Source of the DNA: an uncultured Oscillospiraceae bacterium
GTDB taxonomy: Bacteria > Bacillota > Clostridia > Oscillospirales > Oscillospiraceae
Length of the DNA: 28,754 nt
Direction of reading: 5' to 3'
NCBI GenBank assembly: GCA_900751035.1
Contig: CAADSF010000360.1
Span: 1-28,754, forward strand
In this document: positions 1 through 7,305 of the stretch, piece after piece
How the letters are laid out: every line of letters begins with the position of its first letter
How positions within the stretch are numbered: the stretch's first letter is position 1
Position numbers and translations under genes: made by a program
The notes under the pieces: generated by a model
Told to the model about the DNA's origin: nothing
What the model saw: the letters and a program-made list of their open reading frames with translations, nothing else
Databases searched by the model: none

Positions 1-33
1 CCCCGCCATGATACACGAAAGGGGGATAAAACA

Positions 34-276
34 ATGAACAAAGGCTCGAAGCGGTTCGAGAAAATTAAGCATTCCGGAGTCTGGTTTGTCCTTCCTGCTA
101 TTCTCGTTATTGGTTTGCTGTTGCTGTATCCGGTCGCTTCCAGTATTTTTTACAGCTTTACATCCAAGCATCTGATAAAGGCAAAGTGGGAATTTGTTTG
201 TCTGAAAAACTACATTTCGATCCTGACAGATAAGAGTTTTTGGGCATCCTTTTTTACAAATATAAAATGGACGATA
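34..276 (+). pseudogene. Truncated sugar ABC transporter permease (MalF/UgpA type), N-terminal fragment
   Basis: The 81-codon frame begins at an ATG behind a purine-rich Shine-Dalgarno (AAGGGGG). It has a basic cytoplasmic N-terminus, a first membrane helix at residues ~16-38 and the family-typical segments YSFTS, LKNYISIL and FWASFFTNIKWT. Permeases of this family (binding-protein-dependent transport) usually have about 290 residues and six helices; here only the first helix and part of the first periplasmic loop remain. The TGA at 277-279 arises at the junction with the following clpB fragment, so the gene is cut rather than naturally short. Its codons are clearly richer in A+T than those of all neighbouring genes. 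It cannot make a functional permease. Identification is by sequence pattern only; the substrate is unknown. Confidence 0.7.
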
Positions 277-886
277 TGAGGAGGGCGGCTAGCTGACAGA
301 GGCGGTGCGCCGCCGCCCCTACAGCGTGATTTTGTTTGATGAGATCGAAAAGGCGCATCCCGATGTGTTCAACATCCTGCTTCAGGTGCTGGACGACGGA
401 CGCATTACCGACTCGCAGGGCAGAACCGTGGACTTTAAGAACACGATTATCATCCTGACGTCGAATCTTGGCAGCCAGTATCTGCTGGACGGCATCGGCG
501 CGGACGGCGAGATCACGAACGAGGCCAAGGAGCAGGTACAGACGCTTCTGCACCGCACGTTCTGACCGGAGTTCCTCAACCGTTTGGATGAGATTGTATT
601 CTATAAGCCGCTGTCGAAAGAGAACATCACCGGTATCATCGACCTGCAAATCGCGGCGCTCAACCGCCGTCTGGCCGACAAGCAGCTGCGTTGTGAGCTG
701 ACGCAGGCTGCAAAACAGTTCATCATCGACGCGGCCTACGATCCGCAGTTCGGCGCGCGTCCGCTGCGCCGGTATGTGCAGCATACAGTGGAAACGCTGC
801 TTGCAAAGAAGATTTTGGAGGGCAGCGTCCAGCCCGGTTCGACAATTACCGTCGATACGGAAAACGGCGAGCTGGTGCTTCGCTGA
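275..886 (+). pseudogene. clpB: clpB C-terminal fragment (AAA+ disaggregase) with two in-frame stops
   Basis: Read in one frame from 275 to the stop at 884-886, this encodes the second AAA+ module of ClpB: YEEGG, a stop, LTEAVRRRPYS, the Walker B segment ILFDEIEKAHP, sensor 1 TSNLGS, a second stop, PEFLNRLDEIV (arginine-finger region), sensor 2 GARPLRR and the small C-terminal domain. The first stop (TAG, 290-292) sits where ClpB has Gln (CAG), and the second (TGA, 563-565) where it has the Arg of FRPEFLNR. There are no frameshifts. The N-domain, first ATPase domain, coiled coil and second Walker A are all missing. Intact ClpB has about 860 residues. ClpB is favoured over ClpC by LTEAVRRRPYS and TDSQGRTVDF. 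It is dead as a chaperone; a strong terminator follows. Confidence 0.85.
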
Positions 887-902
887 GTGTAAGGCAAATA
901 GC

Positions 903-937
903 AAATGCCCGGAACGCGAAATGCGTTCCGGGCATTT
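903..937. terminator. 15-bp perfect hairpin between convergent genes, likely bidirectional terminator
   Basis: Arms 903-917 and 923-937 are perfectly complementary around a five-base loop (GAAAT). The right arm ends in TTTT and the left arm begins with AAA, so both strands have a short U-tract. It lies between the end of the clpB fragment and the end of the minus-strand ROK gene. Confidence 0.85.
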
Positions 938-969
938 TGCACCCACAGGGGCGTCTTTTCTTTTGCTTT

Positions 970-2166
970 TTATTCCTGCTGCGCGCAGTCAAACAGCCCT
1001 TCAATCAGATTACTGCCCTGAAACAGCGGCTGAAGGACGGCGCACGCCGAGCCGTAGATCGGCGAGTTTGCGCCAAAGCGCGACTTGACAAAGCGCGGGC
1101 GCAGCTGCTGCTGGTGTACAGAGACGTTGATATCGGCCACCCACTGCTCCAGATACCGCACGAACTCCTCCGGCAAAAACGCCGCGTCATGCCCAAGCAC
1201 CACCAGCGGCACGTTCACCAGATTCAAATAGTTGTTCAGTCCGAACGAAAGCTGCCGCATGGCATTATAAAACACGGCGTATGCGGCCTTGTTCGTCATG
1301 GCAAAGCCGGCGGCCTGCTCCATGCTGTCAAGCTCCACGCCGCACTCGTCGTGAATCAGTGACAAAATTGCCGGCGCACTGGCGTAAAGTTCCAGACAGC
1401 CGCGGCTGCCACAGGTGCAGCGCGGGCCGCCAAAGTCAATGGATGTGTGGCCAAGCTCGCCGCATGCGTCAAGCAGCTCATGATGTGATACCAGCGCCGC
1501 GCCAAGCCCCTCGGTAATGCCCATATAGAGAAAGCTGTCGGCGTCCTTGCCGGCGCCAAAGTAGAGTTCGCACAGGCCGGACGCGTGCATATCGTTGCAG
1601 ACAATAATCGGAAAACGGAAATACGGCTGAAGCGCGTCGCGCAGATTTAGCGAACGGATGCCGAAGAAATCGGTGACATAGGCGATGCCGCTGGCATCGC
1701 TGCTGATAACGCCGACGGTGGAGATGCCCATGCCCAGAATCGGCCGCTCAGTGTGCTTGGTCAGCTGCTCGGCAAGCTCACGCAGCTTCTGCAAAAAGCT
1801 CTCTTCGTTTTCAATCGGGGTGAGCGGGCGCTTGGCGCGCGCCAGAAGCTGAAGCGACAGATCGCACACCACGCCGTACAGACACGTGCGGGAGATGTAA
1901 ATGCCCAGCACCACCGGCGACGTGGAGCAGATGCGCAGCAGCATCGGTGTGCGCCCGGGCGACTTGATGGGGTCTTGCGGCGCAAATTCCTCGATGATGT
2001 GCTTTTGCAGCAGCTCGCTTGTGATGTTTGTCACGGTCATGGGCGACAGATGCAGCCCCTCGGAAAGCTCGCTGCGCGTGATGCTCCCCGCCGTGCAGAC
2101 GGATTGCAGCAGCAGTGCGCGGTTTCGCTCCTTAACCTCGATCAGATTGATGCCGGCCTTTTTCAT
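970..2166 (-). CDS. ROK-family transcriptional regulator (NagC/XylR type)
   Basis: This 398-residue protein has an N-terminal winged helix-turn-helix (residues ~18-60, with SITRSELSEGLHLSPMTVTN) followed by a ROK sugar-kinase-like fold. The ROK zinc site is visible as GELGH (His240) and CTCGSRGCLE (Cys250, Cys252, Cys257). The first phosphate-binding motif, usually DxGxT, reads YISRT, which fits a sugar-sensing repressor rather than a kinase. I start it at the ATG preceded by AAAAAGGAG; the frame stays open upstream but that part shows no family similarity and contains the promoter. It probably senses a sugar or sugar phosphate handled by the neighbouring locus. It converges with the clpB fragment and lies downstream of the NagB-like gene but has its own promoter. 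The ligand is unknown. Confidence 0.9.
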   Translation of the reverse strand: MKKAGINLIEVKERNRALLLQSVCTAGSITRSELSEGLHLSPMTVTNITSELLQKHIIEEFAPQDPIKSPGRTPMLLRICSTSPVVLGIYISRTCLYGVVCDLSLQLLARAKRPLTPIENEESFLQKLRELAEQLTKHTERPILGMGISTVGVISSDASGIAYVTDFFGIRSLNLRDALQPYFRFPIIVCNDMHASGLCELYFGAGKDADSFLYMGITEGLGAALVSHHELLDACGELGHTSIDFGGPRCTCGSRGCLELYASAPAILSLIHDECGVELDSMEQAAGFAMTNKAAYAVFYNAMRQLSFGLNNYLNLVNVPLVVLGHDAAFLPEEFVRYLEQWVADINVSVHQQQLRPRFVKSRFGANSPIYGSACAVLQPLFQGSNLIEGLFDCAQQE

Positions 2167-2253
2167 AGCGGCTCCTTTTTGCACTTGCAGCGCCGAAAAT
2201 TCCGCCGCTTTCGGCGAAATGGCGCGGCAGCGCATATTTATCATTTTAAAAAT

Positions 2254-2282
2254 ATTATAGTATATTTGCGGGGGATTGTAAA
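2254..2282 (-). promoter_or_regulatory. Sigma-A-type promoter for the ROK gene
   Basis: On the minus strand TTTACA (2277-2282) and TATAAT (2254-2259) are separated by 17 bases. The sequence around the start point is very A+T-rich, leaving a leader of about 80 bases before the ROK start. Seen directly; activity is inferred. Confidence 0.7.
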
Positions 2283-2389
2283 CCGCCGCCAGGGGGATTT
2301 TATCCTGCGGCGATAGCCGCTGTGTCTCCGGCGGCGTCACCCACACAAGACAGCGGCCTGCAAGGGAGGGAGCGTCCCGACAGAGGCAC

Positions 2390-2421
2390 AAAAAATCCGC
2401 GCCGCCCCTCGGGCGGCGCGG
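2390..2421 (-). terminator. Rho-independent terminator of the NagB-like gene
   Basis: Read on the minus strand, a 10-bp G+C stem (arms 2412-2421 and 2397-2406) with a five-base loop is followed by ATTTTTTG. It lies just after the stop of the NagB-like gene and before the ROK promoter. Confidence 0.85.
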
Positions 2422-2437
2422 GCATTGTTTACCTGAA

Positions 2438-3388
2438 TCAGTTGGTATCGGCGCACAGGGGGCCGGCCAGCTCTTTCATATAGAACAGCTTACCGGGCAT
2501 GGTGGGAATGTTGCTGGACGTGACGTACTGGCACGGGCCATAGCGCAGCGTCATCCAGAAGCTCATGCCCTGCCACTGCATACCGCGGGACAGAACGCCG
2601 TCTGCGCCGCCGATGGCGTAGTCGGAGTTGAAGATGATCCACGGGCCGATGGTGTTGGCATAGCACGGAATCAGCGGCCAGCTGGAGCGGAACGACGTGA
2701 TGGCGTTCTGCTCGATGGTGAACGGATGCAGACGCGCGCCGACGCGGTACTCGGCTGCTTTCCAGTCCTCATAGGAGGCGTAGTCCTTGGCAAAGTGCGG
2801 CTCCCAGAATGCAATATGGCACATACGGCCGATGCCGTAGACCAGAACCTGCTTTGCACCCTCAGCCTTCAGCTTGCGGATTTTCTCCGGATAGGTGGGC
2901 AGATTTTCCTTGGTTGCAAAGTTGCGCTGATTTTCGGGGACAGTCAGCTCGCCGAGCGGGCCGTAGAACGCGCCGGTCATGGCGTTCTGGAACGCGGCGG
3001 GGTCGGATGCGGGCAGCGTGTTGCCTTCGGCGTCAGCCCACTCGTCCATGTTGAAGCCGTAGACGTGCTTGCAGTCCACATTCCACTCTTTCAGGAAATA
3101 GACCGCCCACTTGTACATACCCATCGGGCCAACCGGCAGGATGAGAATCAGCTTTCTGCCCTCTTCCTTGGTGAGCCTGATCTGCATGGCAATTTCGTGA
3201 CCCATGTATGCGCCGAACTCTTCAAGGTTCGTGCACTCGACGGGACGGAAGCCATCGTTCCAGAAGCTCTGGCGCTCGCCGACGGAAGATGGATCGTTGG
3301 AGACGCAGTCATAAATCTTGGAAATGTCCCAGCCCTCGGGCAGAACTTCGGAAAAATAGGAACCCTTGAGGGTATCGACCATGTTCAT
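2438..3388 (-). CDS. NagB-like sugar-phosphate deaminase/isomerase homologue with altered catalytic triad
   Basis: This 316-residue protein belongs to the glucosamine-6-phosphate deaminase / 6-phosphogluconolactonase superfamily: a sugar-phosphate-binding loop LPVGPMGMYKW (residues 84-94), GFNMDEW (111-117, with Asp115 matching the NagB general base) and GIGRMCHIAFWEP (185-197). NagB normally has an Asp-His-Glu triad in GxGxDGHIAFNEP. Here His191 and Glu196 remain, but the Asp is Met189 and the following Gly is Cys190. At 316 residues it is longer than typical NagB (~240-270). It may therefore act on another substrate or isomerise without deaminating. The ATG follows AAGGAGG with nine bases of spacing. 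It has its own strong promoter and terminator, downstream of the AraC-CBM9 pair. No signal peptide, so cytosolic. Confidence 0.8.
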   Translation of the reverse strand: MNMVDTLKGSYFSEVLPEGWDISKIYDCVSNDPSSVGERQSFWNDGFRPVECTNLEEFGAYMGHEIAMQIRLTKEEGRKLILILPVGPMGMYKWAVYFLKEWNVDCKHVYGFNMDEWADAEGNTLPASDPAAFQNAMTGAFYGPLGELTVPENQRNFATKENLPTYPEKIRKLKAEGAKQVLVYGIGRMCHIAFWEPHFAKDYASYEDWKAAEYRVGARLHPFTIEQNAITSFRSSWPLIPCYANTIGPWIIFNSDYAIGGADGVLSRGMQWQGMSFWMTLRYGPCQYVTSSNIPTMPGKLFYMKELAGPLCADTN

Positions 3389-3442
3389 AATAGAAAACCT
3401 CCTTAAATTGCGCGGCGAAAGCCGCAGGTATTCTGTAAGTTC

Positions 3443-3471
3443 ATCATACCACGCGGCTTTTCGGGTGTCAA
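3443..3471 (-). promoter_or_regulatory. Near-consensus promoter for the NagB-like gene
   Basis: On the minus strand TTGACA (3466-3471) and TATGAT (3443-3448) are spaced by 17 bases. The leader contains a small hairpin (arms 3421-3425 and 3412-3416) just upstream of the AAGGAGG ribosome binding site. Confidence 0.8.
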
Positions 3472-3538
3472 TTCGGGACAGGGGTTATTTTTAAATAGAT
3501 TTTAGAAATGAAATTTGTGGATTTTTCACAGAATCCGG

Positions 3539-4144
3539 TCAATCGCCTAGAATCAGGCGGCCAAAATCCTGCGGCCGGTGGAACTGCGGCGTGTCACAGC
3601 GCATGGGATTCCACGACAGGTAGTGCTGTCGCACGGTCAGATCGCCGCACTTATAGCAGTTGCCGTACATGGCCAGCCCCTCGCACGGTGTAAAGTCCGG
3701 GAAAAACCGGCGGATAAACGCAAACGGCACACGGTAGGTGATCTCCCAGCCATCGGACAGGCGCGCGGCCTTTGGCTGGAACAGCGCGGGCTCGTCGGCA
3801 ACAATCAGACGCGTCAATTTCGTCACATTTGTGCCATATCCGAGATATAACGCACAATTTGGGTTAAATTCGAAGTTGAAGTAGCGCAGATCGTCGGTGG
3901 GACGGAGGAAAAATTCCAGACAGCTGTCCTCGCAGACCGACTGCAAAAGTCCGCTGTGCTCGGCGCGGATTTCTGTTTCCCACGCGCGCAGGCGAACATA
4001 GATCGCCGCCTCGTCCCAGCAGAGCTGCCCCTGTGCACGGATATCGACCGGGGGATTTGTCCACTGGAGGTTGTCAATCGGAAGTGCGTCAATTGTGTCC
4101 CAATCGGGGGCGGATGTGACCTTTTTCAGAACATAGCTTCGCAT
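3539..4144 (-). CDS. Carbohydrate-binding family 9-like protein, cytosolic
   Basis: The whole 201-residue protein looks like one CBM9/DOMON-like beta-sandwich. It has the early segment WTNPPVDIRAQGQLCWDEAAIYV, DSCLEFFLRP near residue 75, FNFEFNPNCALYLGYG near 90-105, and the characteristic ending HYLSWNPMRCDTPQFHRPQDFG. CBM9-type domains bind sugar ends, but here there is no enzyme domain and no signal peptide, so it would act inside the cell. It starts with ATG behind AAAGGAG, 13 bases after the AraC gene, so the two are likely co-transcribed. Such small intracellular members are common in Clostridia beside sugar genes and their role is not known. A ligand-binding or sensing accessory for the AraC protein is only a guess. 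Confidence 0.8.
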   Translation of the reverse strand: MRSYVLKKVTSAPDWDTIDALPIDNLQWTNPPVDIRAQGQLCWDEAAIYVRLRAWETEIRAEHSGLLQSVCEDSCLEFFLRPTDDLRYFNFEFNPNCALYLGYGTNVTKLTRLIVADEPALFQPKAARLSDGWEITYRVPFAFIRRFFPDFTPCEGLAMYGNCYKCGDLTVRQHYLSWNPMRCDTPQFHRPQDFGRLILGD

Positions 4145-4157
4145 TTTAGATACTCCT

Positions 4158-5036
4158 TTATTCCTTGAGTGTTTTTTCGTATTCCGTGGGGCTCATGCCC
4201 GTTTGCTTTTTAAAAAGATTGGAGAAATAGTAGATGCTCTCAATGCCGAGGCGCTCGGCGATCTGTGTGAACGTGAGGTTTCCCTCGCGGATCAGACGCT
4301 TTGCCTCGCCGATGCGCAGCGCCGTGAGATAGCGCACCATGCTCTGGCCGATCTGCTCGTGGAACACGCGCTTGAGCTGTGAGACGCTTATGCCGAGCGC
4401 CGCGGCCAGCGATGGAAGCGTGATGGCCTCGGAATAGTGCGCGGCAAGATAGTCGCGCGCCTGCTGCGCCAGCAGCAGATGCTGGTGAAACTGCGTGGAT
4501 GTGATGGCGCGCTGGGAAAAGCGGACATTGTCGTCGCGGCGGCAGATGCAGATGAACAGCTGCTCCAGATAGAGCTTGATCAGCTGGTCGCTGCCCCACG
4601 GGGCGGTGGGCTTTTTACGCAGATTGACCAGCGCGGGATCGTTTTCAAAATACTGATACGCCTGCTGCGCCTCGTCCATCAGCGGCTTGAGGCACTGCTT
4701 CTCGCGCTGGTGCAGCAGCAGAACCTTTTTTTCCAGCCGGTGCATGGCTTCGCTTTCGCAGCAGAACGCCACCACCATCACGTCACTTGCGCCGACCGAC
4801 TGGAACGAATGAAACTCATACGGGCAGTGAAACGCCAGCTCGCCGGCCTTTAGAAAATACTTGTCCGCCCCGGCAGTGACAACGATGCTGCCGCGGTCAA
4901 CATAGATAAACTCCCAGAAAAAGTGCGACTCGCCGGAGAAAACATAGCCGTTTTCCAGCTTGTAATACGAGATATTCACGATGGCATCCACGTCAAAAAC
5001 CGTGGCAAGCGGGATGGGTGTGTATTCCATTTTCAT
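4158..5036 (-). CDS. AraC-family transcriptional regulator
   Basis: An N-terminal cupin-like sensing domain (GESHFFWEFIYVDRGSIVV, then FLKAGELAFHCPYEFHSF) is followed by a C-terminal pair of helix-turn-helices (ITLPSLAAALGISVSQLKRVF and LTFTQIAERLGIESIYYFSNLFKK) ending in GMSPTEYEK. The layout is normal for AraC regulators of sugar uptake and use (about 290 residues). Starts are possible at 5048, 5036 and 5030; AGAGG abuts the 5048 ATG with no spacing but sits 12 bases before the 5036 ATG, so I chose 5036 (292 residues). It is divergent from the isomerase-dehydrogenase operon, which it probably controls, possibly together with its own gene, through the palindrome in the shared promoter region. 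The inducer is unknown. Confidence 0.9.
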   Translation of the reverse strand: MKMEYTPIPLATVFDVDAIVNISYYKLENGYVFSGESHFFWEFIYVDRGSIVVTAGADKYFLKAGELAFHCPYEFHSFQSVGASDVMVVAFCCESEAMHRLEKKVLLLHQREKQCLKPLMDEAQQAYQYFENDPALVNLRKKPTAPWGSDQLIKLYLEQLFICICRRDDNVRFSQRAITSTQFHQHLLLAQQARDYLAAHYSEAITLPSLAAALGISVSQLKRVFHEQIGQSMVRYLTALRIGEAKRLIREGNLTFTQIAERLGIESIYYFSNLFKKQTGMSPTEYEKTLKE

Positions 5037-5089
5037 GGCGGCAGACATCCTCTGTAGCTGATTTTATAAATTTTGCACCGGATTTTATA

Positions 5090-5117
5090 TTGTCAGGCCA
5101 AAATTCGAGCTTATAAT
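5090..5117 (+). promoter_or_regulatory. Promoter of the isomerase-dehydrogenase operon
   Basis: TTGTCA (5090-5095) and TATAAT (5112-5117) are separated by 16 bases. The expected start lies near 5124, giving a leader of about 47 bases before the 5171 start codon. The -10 lies in the left half of a palindrome. Confidence 0.7.
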
Positions 5118-5129
5118 GGAATTATAAGC
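5109..5129. promoter_or_regulatory. Palindromic operator candidate shared by two divergent promoters
   Basis: Nine-base arms GCTTATAAT (5109-5117) and ATTATAAGC (5121-5129) are perfectly complementary around three bases. Each arm contains a TATAAT, one per strand, so one bound protein could cover both -10 boxes. The regulator is not identified; the adjacent AraC gene and the ROK gene are candidates. Confidence 0.55.
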
Positions 5130-5149
5130 GGAATCCGAACGAAAGTAAA
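5121..5149 (-). promoter_or_regulatory. Promoter of the AraC-CBM9 transcript
   Basis: On the minus strand TTTACT (5144-5149) and TATAAT (5121-5126) are spaced by 17 bases. The -10 is the right half of the palindrome also used by the plus-strand promoter. Confidence 0.5.
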
Positions 5150-5170
5150 TACGGAAAGGAAGATGCACAG

Positions 5171-6013
5171 ATGAAAAAATCAATCAGCTATTGGTCTTTC
5201 AGCGGGAAAAACGTGTTTGAGGCGATGAGGCTAGCAAAGGATGCGGGCTTCGACGGCATTGAGCTGACGCTGGATGCAGAGGGCGACGTGACGATGGAGA
5301 CTGCGCCCGAAAAGCTGGCCGAGATCCGCCGCGCGGCGGAGGAAATCGGCATTGCGCTGCCGAGTGTGGCAAGCAGTCTGTACTGGGCGTATTCGTTTAC
5401 TTCGGACGATCCGGAGGAGCGGAAAAAGGCGCATCAGGCGGCAGTCTGCGAGATCAAAACGGCAAAGGCGCTGGGCGCGGACACAGTTTTGATCGTGCCG
5501 GGCAGCGTTTCGGTGGAATTTGTGCCGGAGCGGCCGGTTGTGGCGTATGATGTGTGCTGGCAGCGCGCGGTGGCCGAGATGAAGCGCCTTGCGCCGGTGG
5601 CGGCGGAGCACCAGATTCACATCGGCGTGGAGAACGTATGGAACAAGTTCCTGCTCTCTCCGCTGGAGATGCGCGCGTTTATCGACGAGATCGGAAGCGA
5701 GTGGATCGGCTCGTACTTTGACGTGGGCAACGTGGTCTACGCGGGCTATCCCGAGCAGTGGATTCGGATTTTGGGCAAGCGCATCAAAAAGGTGCACTTC
5801 AAGGACTTCCGCCGCAATCCGGGCGGACTCAATTCGTTCGTGGACATTCTGGCGGGCGATGTGGACTGGCCGGCGGTGATGCAGGCGTTTGAAGACATCG
5901 GCTATGACGGCTGGGCGACGGGCGAGATGATCCCGGCCTATGTCCACGCCTCTGACCAGATTATTTACAACACGGCGGCCTCAATGGGGCGCATTCTGGA
6001 AAAGAAATTTTAA
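5171..6013 (+). CDS. Sugar isomerase/epimerase, xylose-isomerase-like TIM barrel (AP endonuclease 2 family)
   Basis: The 280-residue protein has the family opening (SISYWSF, AGFDGIELTLD) and four likely divalent-metal ligands at barrel positions: Glu154 in IGVENVW, Asp184 in SYFDVGN, His209 in KVHFKDF and Glu252 in TGEM. The family includes L-ribulose-5-phosphate 3-epimerases (UlaE-like), 2-keto-myo-inositol dehydratase/isomerase (IolE, IolI) and enzymes acting on 3-keto sugars. The segment from residue 180 to 212 is most like the sugar-phosphate epimerase branch, but I cannot fix the substrate. It starts at ATG behind AAAGGA. It is followed after 25 bases by a Gfo/Idh/MocA dehydrogenase, a pairing typical of cyclitol and keto-sugar pathways. 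Cytosolic. Confidence 0.85.
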   Translation: MKKSISYWSFSGKNVFEAMRLAKDAGFDGIELTLDAEGDVTMETAPEKLAEIRRAAEEIGIALPSVASSLYWAYSFTSDDPEERKKAHQAAVCEIKTAKALGADTVLIVPGSVSVEFVPERPVVAYDVCWQRAVAEMKRLAPVAAEHQIHIGVENVWNKFLLSPLEMRAFIDEIGSEWIGSYFDVGNVVYAGYPEQWIRILGKRIKKVHFKDFRRNPGGLNSFVDILAGDVDWPAVMQAFEDIGYDGWATGEMIPAYVHASDQIIYNTAASMGRILEKKF

Positions 6014-6038
6014 AAACGGACAGACAGGAGGAACGAAC

Positions 6039-7046
6039 ATGATTCGAGTAGGACTGATTGGCTGCGGCTTTATGGGCGGGATGCACGCGGCGTGCTATGC
6101 GGCGCTGGCGGAGCTTGGCGTCAAGGTGACGGCGATTGCCGATGACCGGCCGGAATTTCTGGCACAGATGAAAGAGCAGACCGATGCGCAGACGTATGAA
6201 TCGGGTATGGCGCTGATTGAACAGGCGGACGTTGACGTGGTGGATATCTGCCTGCCAACGTATCTGCACACGGCGCACGCGTGCGCGGCGATGGAAAAGG
6301 GGCGCGATGTGTTCTGCGAAAAGCCCGTCTGTCTGACGGAGGAGGATATGCAGGCGCTGCTGGAGACGAAAAAGCGTACCGGCCGCAAGGTGATGGTCGG
6401 TCAGGTCATCCGTCTGTGGGACGAGTACGCATGGCTGAAAAAGACCGTGGACGCGGGAACGTATGGCCGCGTGCTTTCGGGTGTATTCCAGCGCGTTTCG
6501 TCGCGCCCCGGCTGGGCAAGCCGCAACTGGCTGCACACGCCGGCGCAGTCGGGCGGCGTGGCCGTGGATATGCACGTGCACGACGTGGACTTTGTGCGCT
6601 ATCTGCTGGGCGAGCCAGACCGCATTCAGGCGGGCGGCTATCGTGACAGCGACGGACTGATTGAGCAGATTTTTGCTATCTACAACTATGGCAGGGACGT
6701 GGCAGTCAGCGTCGAGGCCGCGTGGGACTATCCTGCGTCGTTCCCGTTCTCGGCCACGTTCCGCGTCAAGCTGGAAAAGGCGACCATCACAAACGATGCA
6801 AACGGTCTGACCGTGTATCCGAACGACGGCGATGCGTTCCATCCGGAGCTTGCCGCGCAATATACCGGCGACAACCGCATCGGCGGCAATATTTCGTCGC
6901 TCGGCGGGTATTATAACGAGCTGAAATACTTTGTTGAGGGATTGCAGGGCAAAAACGATCTGTCGGTTGCGCCGCTGGAGGAGGCCATTGCCTCGGTGCG
7001 GCTGGTCAAGAAAGAAATTGAGGCCGCAGGCGGTCTGCTGGCCTGA
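6039..7046 (+). CDS. Gfo/Idh/MocA-family NAD(P)-dependent sugar or cyclitol dehydrogenase (first copy)
   Basis: Start ATG at 6039 follows AGGAGG; residues 1-~120 form a Rossmann fold with GCGFMGGMH (GxGxxG, residues 8-13) and the family lysine in CEKPV (Lys95). The C-terminal substrate domain carries GGVAVDMHVHDVDFVRYLLGEP, with Asp177 and His181 matching the Asp/His pair used with Lys in inositol dehydrogenase-type enzymes. At 335 residues it has normal length. The family oxidises a sugar or cyclitol hydroxyl to a ketone with NAD(P). Second gene of the two-gene operon begun by the TIM-barrel isomerase, and followed by a strong terminator. Substrate unknown; it is not a close copy of the second dehydrogenase at 12278. 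Confidence 0.9.
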   Translation: MIRVGLIGCGFMGGMHAACYAALAELGVKVTAIADDRPEFLAQMKEQTDAQTYESGMALIEQADVDVVDICLPTYLHTAHACAAMEKGRDVFCEKPVCLTEEDMQALLETKKRTGRKVMVGQVIRLWDEYAWLKKTVDAGTYGRVLSGVFQRVSSRPGWASRNWLHTPAQSGGVAVDMHVHDVDFVRYLLGEPDRIQAGGYRDSDGLIEQIFAIYNYGRDVAVSVEAAWDYPASFPFSATFRVKLEKATITNDANGLTVYPNDGDAFHPELAAQYTGDNRIGGNISSLGGYYNELKYFVEGLQGKNDLSVAPLEEAIASVRLVKKEIEAAGGLLA

Positions 7047-7098
7047 GAGATGGCAAAGTTCGCGAATGACGGACAAAAGCGAACATAAACGAACAAAA

Positions 7099-7141
7099 GC
7101 CCGCGGGCATGCGCAAAAAACGCATGCCCGCGGGCAAATTT
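7099..7141 (+). terminator. Rho-independent terminator after the isomerase-dehydrogenase operon
   Basis: A perfect 15-bp stem (7099-7113 with 7121-7135), loop CAAAAAA, is followed by AAATTTT. The stem is itself rich in GCCCGCGGGC palindromes. It separates this operon from the deacetylase-transporter unit. Confidence 0.85.
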
Positions 7142-7305
7142 TATGGAAAAGCGTCTAAATTTACCGTCGATTATTTTTAAAAAGAGTTGAAAGAATGGGG
7201 CGCAAAACCGCAAAACGAGTGGCAATATCGACCAAAATCACGGTGGTTGAGTTGTGAATAATTCACTATTATTACAACATTCGTAAAGATTATTTAGAAA
7301 TTGTG
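7142..7305. other. A+T-rich upstream region with a perfect small palindrome
   Basis: This geneless stretch is much richer in A+T than its surroundings. It contains GTGAAT-A-ATTCAC (7254-7266), a perfect palindrome about 40 bases upstream of the next -35 box, a usual position for an activator site. I see no gene in it. Confidence 0.5.

Noticed and set aside
275..886. Stop-codon readthrough or genetic-code change in clpB
   Set aside because: Both TAG and TGA are involved, the 5' two thirds of the gene is missing, and TGA ends several intact genes here.
254..946. Long minus-strand open frame opposite clpB
   Set aside because: Low-complexity Arg/Leu/Ala translation without family motifs; it mirrors the codon pattern of the clpB fragment.
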